Positions 1 to 5,518 of a stretch of DNA of 5,518 nucleotides are shown here, in pieces. The translations under genes and the position numbers were made by a program. The notes beneath the pieces are model-generated. The model was not told the origin of the DNA and did no database searches. It saw nothing but the letters and a program-made list of their open reading frames with translations. Position 1 is the first letter of the stretch. Each line of letters opens with the position of its first letter. The stretch is from Candidatus Omnitrophota bacterium (lineage in GTDB: Bacteria > Omnitrophota > Gorgyraeia > Gygaellales > Profunditerraquicolaceae), in NCBI GenBank assembly GCA_030691725.1, contig JAUYDQ010000062.1, positions 1 to 5,518 of the forward strand, in the 5' to 3' direction.

Positions 1-13
1 CGCAATAAAATCA

Positions 14-43
14 TTGACGTTATGATAAAAATCATGTTATCAT
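14..43 (+). promoter_or_regulatory. Sigma-70-type promoter of tRNA-Glu
   Basis: A -35 box TTGACG (14-19, 5 of 6 to consensus) is followed after 18 bp by a -10 box TATCAT (38-43, 5 of 6). A TGT just before the -10 makes it an extended -10. Transcription would begin near base 50, leaving a short 5' leader before the mature tRNA at 64. A 7-bp inverted repeat, ATGATAA (22-28) and TTATCAT (37-43), overlaps the spacer and the -10 and could be an operator or chance AT-rich symmetry. The hexamers are read directly; promoter activity is inferred. Confidence 0.65.
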
Positions 44-63
44 TTGCGTATTAAATCGAAATC

Positions 64-141
64 GGCCCCATCGTCTAGCCTGGTCTAGGACGCGAGATTC
101 TCATTCTCGTGACACCGGTTCAAATCCGGTTGGGGCTACCA
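64..141 (+). tRNA. tRNA-Glu (anticodon CTC)
   Basis: This is a complete tRNA gene that decodes GAG as glutamate. The acceptor stem pairs GGCCCCA (64-70) with TGGGGCT (131-137), with a G-U wobble as the first pair. The D arm starts GTCT and closes with AGGAC. The anticodon stem pairs CGAGA (93-97) with TCTCG (105-109) around the loop TTCTCAT, which places anticodon CTC at 100-102 with U at position 33. The variable loop is four bases. The T arm is ACCGG/TTCAAAT/CCGGT (114-130). The discriminator A (138) is followed by an encoded CCA (139-141). All arms are intact, so the gene should be functional. It converges on the large minus-strand gene. No hairpin with a T-run that would serve as its terminator is visible downstream. 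Confidence 0.97.
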
Positions 142-236
142 AATCAGATTTTGAGAGATTATTTGATTGTAACTGCCTGTATAATCCATTTTAATTAGTA
201 AGGAAAAGAAGGAAGGAAAATGGCGGGTTAACTTGT

Positions 237-3200
237 TTATTTTTCGTAATCTACTGCTAGGATTTGTTTGGCAAATTCATCTTTTCTGTTTTTCAGGGTA
301 TCTAATGCTACGTTACGCAGTTTCTCGTCGGGATCCTGTAAAACAATTTTTAAGAGTTGAGCGCTATTTCGGCCCTTCATTTTGCTCAGATTAAAAATTA
401 CTTTCCTGCGGATCATAAAGTCGGGGTGCCCAAGCGGAACCTCTAAAATATTTACTAAATTTTCATTATCCATCGCGCCGATAATTTCAATCGTATTACT
501 GATTTCATCGCGGCTGGCGTTACTGAATCTTTCTTCCGAGAGTATACCCGAAAGATATTCCTTGGGCATCGCCCCGAGGACTCTGCCGACGGTCCTCCTG
601 ACCAGATACGCCTCAAAATATTTTCCCGACGGCCCTCTCGACTGAAACAATGCCTTCTCAAACATCAGCTTCACCGCCTTATTTCTAAATAAAATCAACA
701 ATTCTACCAGTGTTGCCCAATCAAGGCCGAGCTCAATTCTTCTGATAAATTCATCCACCAATCTTTCTGCAACTGCATCAAGAACTGCGGAATATTCCTG
801 CGTTATATTTTCGTTGTTGGTATAAACTTTAATTACATCGGCAATCAGCGCGGTCTTACCGGTTTTTAAAAATGCCTGGATAATTTTATTCAGATACGGC
901 GCAGCGATAGAACAGAAAACAGGTAAAAAATCCTCTCCTTTAGCGCACTCATTTAAAAGCCTCTGCGTAAGTTCCGGCAAAAAAATATCCGAAGAATCTT
1001 GGGTACAAATAGCCAGGAATTTATTCAAATAACCCCCCACTGCCGCCATATCAATGTCTTTTTCCCGCGTAAGGCCAACTATTTTATCTTCTATCTTTTC
1101 AATCGGTGCCGATAGATTCTTCGCCAGTAGTTCTTTGAGTAATTCCTCTAAATTTATCATCGGCAGAATCTTCATGAGCGCGTCGGATGAACTCTGGGTA
1201 ATTTTGCTAATCTTCTCTTCCGTGGATAATGGGACTGTTTCGCGCAGGCTTTCCGCAAAGATCCAATTGCATTCTTCGTCACTGGCTTTTGCCGCTTTTA
1301 ATTTTTCTTTTATCAACGGAATAAGTTTTTCCTTCTTTTGCGGATCGGCTAATAATCTCTGGGTGAGATTTCTTACTTTCTTCATATCTGTGTCTTTACG
1401 CGTATACTCCGAAATAATTGTATCTACGAGCGCATCATCCGGCAAGTCAAGTATGATTTCCTTAATGATGTCCCTTTTGTCTTTATCTTCCCCTGCTGAT
1501 TCCGGACGGGAAAGGAATATTTCTGCGCGCATCCGGGGCTCCATAGAAAGAATGGTCTTTAAAATCGCTCCTTTATATTCCGGCCATTTCTCGGCGTCTT
1601 TTTCCAGGAGTTCCCTAGCCATCTTCTCGATGCTTTTAGAAACCACCTCTGCCTTAACTATCTCTTTATCCTTATCCGACTTTTGCCCCTGGCTTATCTG
1701 TTCTCCCAAGCGCTCTATGACCTTGGCGATATCTTCGCTGCGGCTACGGATAACCGTGGCTAAATCCGCCTTTGTTGCCTCTTCCAAAGGCATATCTCCC
1801 AAAAGGTAATCCAGGAACATGGTATCCTGGAAACCTTCTTTCTGTTTTGTCTTCTGCCAGCTGGCAGTAAAGGTTACTTCTTTTATCTGGATATGGGTTA
1901 CGCCCCTATCCTGCAGCGACTGCATAAGGTTTTCTCCCTGCTCCTGAGGCCTACTGAAAACTCCGATAAGGGTATCCAGCTCCTCAACCCCCACGGCGCG
2001 GAAAAAAGTAATACTCTCGATATTCAGATTGTCCAAGATATTTATCACTGAATCGGTAAAGAAACTCGATAATTCTTTACCTATTCTCTTCTTGTTTATA
2101 AAGAGGCTGTTCTCGGTGTATGCAATATTGAGCAAATCTACTTCCGAAAAAATACTTGTCAGTTTATTATGAATGTCCTCGATGGATTGTACGCGCATGC
2201 GGTTTTGCGGCGGATAGAGAAGATGGTTGACGGTAGCGATATAGATGCTTCTGATAAGCTCCGGTGCGTTAACCCACATATCCTTGCTTAAAGGAATAAG
2301 CAATTTGTCCAATTCAGCCTCTTTCAGAAGAGTTTGGGCATATTGCATCTTCTGCGTTTGTAAGATAGCTTCCTCTTCGCGGCTTATCTTGGCGTACTGC
2401 TGGGCCCGTTTATCATCTTCGGCATTCTTAAAGGCATGGTATAATTCTCCGGCAACGCTACCTAATTTATCGGCATAAATGTTTTCGATTGTCTGGGCAA
2501 GATGCAAATAAAACAGCTTCTTACGCTCTTTGCCAACCATCTTAAAAAGTATGTCGCGCATATTTCCCGCGGCAAAAGCGAATTCGTCTTTGCCTTTTTC
2601 GTAAATCAGGCTGAGCTTCTTTGCTGTTTCGATCAGGTCCATGACATAGCCCCTGTCCTCGCTGTCGATACGGCGCAATAAATCTACCTGGAAGTTATCC
2701 CCGATTGCCGCTGCCTTGGCAATCATCTCTTTTATCTCGGGGCTTAGGGCCTGTAATCTGGCTTCAACCACTGCCTCTACGGAAGAAGGAAGATCATTCT
2801 CGCTAATCTCCTTTTGCTGCCATTTACCGTCTTTATAAAAAACGAGTTCCTTGTCAATGCAATATTTTAATAACTCTTCGACAAAAAGCGGATTGCCCCC
2901 TCCTGTTACTCTATGAAAAACAGCGGAAAATTCGTTGCTTAAAGGAATGTTTGCGAGGATATTGGAGACCATTGTTTCGGTATCTTGCGGGTTTAATCCC
3001 GAGAGTTCCAGGGTCTGGCTAAATTTAACAAATGCCTCGTTATTAATAAGTTTAGCTAAAGGGTTCTCGCCGGTATCCGGGGAACTAAGTTTATCCTTAA
3101 GGAAGGTAGAAACAACTAAAAGGCGGGCCTCTTTCTCATGCTGCAGGAACCTCCAGAGAACCTCCAGGCTCTGCGCATCTATATAATGCAGCTCATCAAT

Positions 3201-4229
3201 AAAAAAACACACCTGATTCTGGTGCGTGAGGTTTAATAATAACCTGAAAAATATTTCTTTGAGTTTGGTTTTCTCTTCTGCCGGTTCGGTCATTTTAGAT
3301 GCAGAATCTTTAACAAGGTCTTTTAAAGAGGGGATAAGATTCCAGAGTACCTCGAGTTCCGCATCCTTTATATCCTGTAAGATTCCAGGGGGCATTTTGG
3401 TTAAGCTATTAAAATATATATCGAGTGCCTCGGTTAACGCGTGGTAGGGCTGGGTAAGGAATTTATCGATGCATCTTACAGAAAGACAAATTAATTCCTC
3501 CGGAGCAAGCGACCTTTGGAATTCATTCAGTAGCCTTGTTTTTCCTATCCCCATCGCCCCGCAAATAAGGATAAACGAACTCTTGGGTTGCTCTGTTTGT
3601 TTAAGCGCATCGTTTAAAAAGGCGAGCTCCTTGTGTCTATCCGCAAAAACCGGACAGGGGAATCTCTCCAGCATATCTTTCTTCCAGAGGAGGTCGGGCG
3701 TAATTTCAGAAACAAACGAGACACAGTTCTTTCCTTTTTGTTTTGAGATGTATAGACTCTTGTCCGCAAGGTTAACTAGTTCTTCGGGATCAGTTGAATC
3801 CTGCGGAAAACCGGCAATACCTATGCTAATAGTGATATGCATTTCCTTACCGGAGGAAAGCTCCTTAAAACGCGTGGCGTCTATTTTTTTAACTAAGCGT
3901 TTGGCAATGGCGGTAATGTCTTTACTTTCGATATTAGACAGGATAAAGGTGAGTTCGTCGCCGGCATACCTGATTCTTTTATCCTCGCTCTTGGTATTTG
4001 CCTTTAAGATAACCGAAATATCCCTGAGGAGCTGGTCGCCGGCTAAATGCCCGTAGGTATCGTTAACCACTTTGAAATTATCGAGGTCCATCATCATTAC
4101 CCAGAGCTTTTGATCGTAGGCCTTGGCCTGCTCTATTTCTTTGGGTAACTGGGCATAAAGATAGCGGCGGTTAAAAAAACCGGTGAGGTCATCGATAAAA
4201 ATTAGGCTCTCGGAGAGTTCTTGCGGCAT
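237..4229 (-). CDS. GGDEF diguanylate cyclase - STAND ATPase - HEAT-repeat signalling protein
   Basis: This 1330-residue protein is probably a cytoplasmic diguanylate cyclase, making c-di-GMP from two GTP, controlled by an ATPase switch. I see no signal peptide or membrane segment. Numbering is from the ATG at 4229. Residues 10-173 are a GGDEF domain: metal-binding D48 in the DLDNFK motif, guanine-contacting N56 and D65, signature AGDEL (89-93), and the closing motif ADKSLY at 155-160. The usual RxxD inhibitory site reads KSED (80-83). Residues 191-457 are an AAA_16/STAND NTPase: Walker A GAMGIGKT (224-231), Walker B FFIDE (342-346) and GGGNPLFVEELL (443-454). A winged-helix-like segment (479-562) and a helical segment (566-621) follow, as in MalT-like and cyclase-linked STAND proteins. 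Residues 661-788 contain a YPPQNR segment also seen, as I recall, in HEAT/HD proteins. The rest is helical and ends in two HEAT-like repeats (about 1255-1320). The start is ATG 4229, not TTG 4268, because that TTG lies in a -35 box. No clear Shine-Dalgarno precedes it. Domain calls are firm; the sensed signal is unknown. Confidence 0.88.
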   Translation of the reverse strand: MPQELSESLIFIDDLTGFFNRRYLYAQLPKEIEQAKAYDQKLWVMMMDLDNFKVVNDTYGHLAGDQLLRDISVILKANTKSEDKRIRYAGDELTFILSNIESKDITAIAKRLVKKIDATRFKELSSGKEMHITISIGIAGFPQDSTDPEELVNLADKSLYISKQKGKNCVSFVSEITPDLLWKKDMLERFPCPVFADRHKELAFLNDALKQTEQPKSSFILICGAMGIGKTRLLNEFQRSLAPEELICLSVRCIDKFLTQPYHALTEALDIYFNSLTKMPPGILQDIKDAELEVLWNLIPSLKDLVKDSASKMTEPAEEKTKLKEIFFRLLLNLTHQNQVCFFIDELHYIDAQSLEVLWRFLQHEKEARLLVVSTFLKDKLSSPDTGENPLAKLINNEAFVKFSQTLELSGLNPQDTETMVSNILANIPLSNEFSAVFHRVTGGGNPLFVEELLKYCIDKELVFYKDGKWQQKEISENDLPSSVEAVVEARLQALSPEIKEMIAKAAAIGDNFQVDLLRRIDSEDRGYVMDLIETAKKLSLIYEKGKDEFAFAAGNMRDILFKMVGKERKKLFYLHLAQTIENIYADKLGSVAGELYHAFKNAEDDKRAQQYAKISREEEAILQTQKMQYAQTLLKEAELDKLLIPLSKDMWVNAPELIRSIYIATVNHLLYPPQNRMRVQSIEDIHNKLTSIFSEVDLLNIAYTENSLFINKKRIGKELSSFFTDSVINILDNLNIESITFFRAVGVEELDTLIGVFSRPQEQGENLMQSLQDRGVTHIQIKEVTFTASWQKTKQKEGFQDTMFLDYLLGDMPLEEATKADLATVIRSRSEDIAKVIERLGEQISQGQKSDKDKEIVKAEVVSKSIEKMARELLEKDAEKWPEYKGAILKTILSMEPRMRAEIFLSRPESAGEDKDKRDIIKEIILDLPDDALVDTIISEYTRKDTDMKKVRNLTQRLLADPQKKEKLIPLIKEKLKAAKASDEECNWIFAESLRETVPLSTEEKISKITQSSSDALMKILPMINLEELLKELLAKNLSAPIEKIEDKIVGLTREKDIDMAAVGGYLNKFLAICTQDSSDIFLPELTQRLLNECAKGEDFLPVFCSIAAPYLNKIIQAFLKTGKTALIADVIKVYTNNENITQEYSAVLDAVAERLVDEFIRRIELGLDWATLVELLILFRNKAVKLMFEKALFQSRGPSGKYFEAYLVRRTVGRVLGAMPKEYLSGILSEERFSNASRDEISNTIEIIGAMDNENLVNILEVPLGHPDFMIRRKVIFNLSKMKGRNSAQLLKIVLQDPDEKLRNVALDTLKNRKDEFAKQILAVDYEK

Positions 4230-4239
4230 ATCAGTAGAA

Positions 4240-4268
4240 ATTATAACCAGAGGTCCGCAAGAAGTCAA
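4240..4268 (-). promoter_or_regulatory. Near-consensus sigma-70 promoter of the GGDEF-STAND gene
   Basis: Reading the minus strand, TTGACT (4268-4263, 5 of 6 to consensus) is separated by exactly 17 bp from a perfect TATAAT (4245-4240). Transcription should start about seven to nine bases after the -10, near 4233-4231. That is only two to four bases before the ATG at 4229, so the mRNA would be leaderless or nearly so, which fits the missing Shine-Dalgarno sequence. A second TATAAT lies just upstream on the same strand (4276-4271) but lacks a good -35 box. This is the strongest promoter match in the window. It overlaps the first codons of the longest open frame, which argues against the TTG start. 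Confidence 0.75.
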
Positions 4269-4305
4269 GCATTATAGGGGTATACTACGAATACAAAAAG
4301 GGTTA

Positions 4306-4333
4306 TTAACAATAAGTCGGGGGATGATAAAAT
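4306..4333 (+). promoter_or_regulatory. Possible promoter in front of the tRNA-like element
   Basis: TTAACA (4306-4311, 5 of 6 to the -35 consensus) is followed after 16 bp by TAAAAT (4328-4333, 5 of 6 to the -10). TGA precedes the -10, giving an extended -10 arrangement. Its distance to the tRNA-like element (22 bases from the -10 to 4356) is close to the 20 bases seen between the tRNA-Glu promoter and its tRNA. This parallel is the main support, since hexamers of this quality also occur by chance in AT-rich DNA. Confidence 0.4.
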
Positions 4334-4355
4334 ACGAGACGATAGAATTCAAATT

Positions 4356-4436
4356 TGCCCCAGGCACAGAAGCGTCTAAAGTTAGGACGAATGGCTCTTG
4401 AGCCATTAAACAGAGGTTCAAATCCCCTTGGGGTTA
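4356..4436 (+). pseudogene. Degenerate tRNA-like element (tRNA-Glu/Gln lineage)
   Basis: All parts of a tRNA appear in order, but with damage. The acceptor strands TGCCCCA (4356-4362) and TGGGGTT (4429-4435) pair except at the first position (T-T). The D arm GTCTAAAGTTAGGAC (4374-4388) resembles bacterial tRNA-Glu and tRNA-Gln. The variable loop is four bases (4408-4411). The T arm AGAGG/TTCAAAT/CCCCT (4412-4428) has one A-C mismatch. Eleven bases, instead of two, separate the acceptor from the D arm. The anticodon arm is an 18-base palindrome, AATGGCTC-TT-GAGCCATT (4390-4407), so no seven-base loop can form and no anticodon can be assigned safely. No CCA follows; the bases are ATTA. It shares GCCCCA, CGTCTA, TAGGACG and GGTTCAAATCC with the intact tRNA-Glu at 64-141. 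It is most likely a decayed tRNA gene. A tRNA-shaped regulatory RNA is the alternative. Confidence 0.6.
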
Positions 4437-4443
4437 ATTATCC

Positions 4444-5518
4444 TTAGAAACTCGGTTCTTCTACTGCTACAATCTTTACCGGAGAATTGTCTTTTAGTTC
4501 CCCCTGCGCTTCAAGTACGACCAGATCATTGGCGTTCAATCCTTTTGTAATCTGTACATAATCGCTGGTTAGGTAGCCTAGACTTACCGGGCGTAGCTTG
4601 ATAACCCCTGTTTGTGCCTCAGGTTCGTTTTCTTCTATTGTTTCCACAGGTATGACCGGAACCAGGGTTACCTTTTTGCCACTGGTAATAAGACAGGTCG
4701 TGGGAATAATAAAGGCATTTTTTAACTCCACCACAGATATTTCTGCCCGGCTAAACATCCCGGGAAATAAGAGCCCTTCTGGATTGGGTACTTTAATTTT
4801 GGCGGTGAGGGTTCTGCTTTTTTCTTCTACCACAGGGAATATACTGTCTACTTTTCCTTCAAAGATAATATCGGGATGGGCATCCACATATATCTTTGCT
4901 TTTTGCCCCAGCTTTATTTTATTAATATCCCTTTCTACTATCCCTACCACTACAAAAACCTCGCTGATTTCGAAAAGCGAGCCGATTTTATCCTGAGGCG
5001 TTACAAATTCACCTTCTTCTTTTTCGCGCGGGCCCATCACCCCATCCGTCGTGGCGTAAAGTAGGGTTTTATTCAGTTCGTTTTCCACCAATTTCACTTC
5101 GCTTCTTGCAGTTTCGACTTGAAATTTGGCACTGCTGCATTCTAATTCTACTTCCTCCAATTTAGATTTTATAATTGCCCCTGCCTCATAAAGTTTCTTA
5201 TGCACCTCCAGCTTTTTCTGAACTGAATTATAAGTCGCCTGTGTAGCATTAAATTTATTCTTTGTATAGACGACTCTCAACTGGGCATCCCTGGAGCCTA
5301 AAGAGGCGATGAGGTCGCCCTTTTTTATTTTTTCTCCTTCCCGGAAATAAATTTTTTGTATTACACCGTTAATTTCAGGTTTAAGCGCAATTTCGGTTTT
5401 ACCTTTAACTGTACCCATCACCGGCAGAATATCCTGAAAATCCATAGCCTTTACCTTAAATGCCCTTACCAGGATTGGCTTGGCTTCGGCCTCAGTAACC
5501 GCAGGCGCCGGCGCCGCT
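4444..5518 (-). CDS. RND/HlyD-family periplasmic adaptor (membrane fusion protein), 5' partial
   Basis: This is the periplasmic adaptor that links an inner-membrane transporter to an outer-membrane channel in a tripartite efflux or export pump. The frame stays open to the window edge, with 357 residues visible and the start beyond 5518. The ATG at 5445 is internal: upstream codons read as an Ala/Pro-rich linker and then KPILVRAFKVKAMDF, typical adaptor sequence. Counting from that internal Met, residues 11-52 form the first lipoyl half (INGVIQKIYFREGEKIKKGD). Residues 53-127 are a charged, heptad-like coiled-coil hairpin. Residues 128-160 form the second lipoyl half (TTDGVMGPREKEEGEFV). Residues 161-238 form the beta-barrel, with SRTLTAKIKVPNPEGLLFPGM. 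The rest is the membrane-proximal domain. The missing N-terminus should carry a signal peptide, lipobox or membrane anchor. No RND pump gene follows downstream, where one often lies, so the partner is upstream or elsewhere. The substrate cannot be predicted. Confidence 0.93.
   Translation of the reverse strand, partial: AAPAPAVTEAEAKPILVRAFKVKAMDFQDILPVMGTVKGKTEIALKPEINGVIQKIYFREGEKIKKGDLIASLGSRDAQLRVVYTKNKFNATQATYNSVQKKLEVHKKLYEAGAIIKSKLEEVELECSSAKFQVETARSEVKLVENELNKTLLYATTDGVMGPREKEEGEFVTPQDKIGSLFEISEVFVVVGIVERDINKIKLGQKAKIYVDAHPDIIFEGKVDSIFPVVEEKSRTLTAKIKVPNPEGLLFPGMFSRAEISVVELKNAFIIPTTCLITSGKKVTLVPVIPVETIEENEPEAQTGVIKLRPVSLGYLTSDYVQITKGLNANDLVVLEAQGELKDNSPVKIVAVEEPSF

Noticed and set aside
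455..661. Second minus-strand frame of 68 codons within the large gene
   Set aside because: It overlaps the C-terminal coding region in another frame and has low-complexity Arg/Ser-rich content with no support.
1054..1809. Long + strand open frame of 251 codons inside the large gene
   Set aside because: It is antisense to the well-supported minus-strand gene, has a Ser/Leu/Phe-rich composition typical of shadow frames, and shows no recognisable domain.
3469..4056. + strand open frame of 195 codons opposite the GGDEF and Walker A region
   Set aside because: It is antisense to conserved catalytic motifs and its translation resembles no family.
4231..4272. Small 13-codon minus-strand frame (MLDFLRTSGYNFY) ending just before the ATG at 4229, as an upstream leader peptide
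   Set aside because: Its start overlaps the promoter itself, so the main transcript would not contain it, and it has no ribosome-binding site.
4390..4407. Palindrome as a rho-independent terminator for the adaptor gene
   Set aside because: No T-run follows the hairpin on either strand, and the surrounding tRNA-like arms explain its position better.
117..4425. Short direct repeat GGTTCAAATCC in the tRNA-Glu (117-127) and the tRNA-like element (4415-4425), as if att sites of an element inserted at a tRNA
   Set aside because: The 11-base match is the generic T-arm consensus found in many tRNAs, similarity is patchy outside it, and no integrase or mobility gene lies between.
4424..4433. CCCCTTGGGG as an independent hairpin or operator
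   Set aside because: It is the junction of the T-stem and acceptor strands of the tRNA-like element, and a two-base loop makes a separate hairpin unlikely.

Overview
The window looks like a piece of a Gram-negative bacterial chromosome with moderate GC content. It holds a tRNA gene, one very large cytoplasmic signalling protein, a degenerate tRNA-like element, and the 5'-truncated end of an envelope adaptor gene. The periplasmic adaptor implies an inner and an outer membrane. The giant cyclase-ATPase-solenoid protein and the sparse lineage-typical neighbourhood recall uncultivated groups such as Omnitrophota or other deep-branching Gram-negatives. That placement is an impression, not something the sequence proves.

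Layout. Bases 1-63 carry a promoter for a complete tRNA-Glu(CTC) at 64-141 on the + strand. Bases 142-236 are intergenic, with no convincing terminator. The minus-strand gene at 237-4229 encodes a 1330-residue protein: an N-terminal GGDEF diguanylate cyclase domain, a STAND/AAA-type ATPase, and a long helical C-terminal half ending in HEAT-like repeats. The longest open frame would start at a TTG at 4268. That TTG is however the first three bases of a near-consensus sigma-70 -35 box (TTGACT, 17 bp, TATAAT), so the ATG at 4229 is the better start and the mRNA would be almost leaderless. Bases 4230-4443 hold this promoter and, on the + strand, a tRNA-like element (4356-4436) preceded by its own plausible promoter. 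From 4444 to the window edge runs, on the minus strand, the 3' part of an HlyD/RND-type periplasmic adaptor gene whose frame stays open to the edge.

How they work together. The large protein probably couples an ATP-dependent switch and a solenoid sensor to c-di-GMP synthesis in the cytoplasm. The adaptor would belong to a tripartite efflux or export pump whose membrane and outer-membrane parts are outside the window. The two minus-strand genes point the same way, but 214 bases and a strong promoter separate them, so shared function is not implied. The most unusual points are the GGDEF-STAND-HEAT fusion, the promoter hidden in the apparent N-terminus, and the decayed tRNA that still has a promoter-like sequence in front of it.
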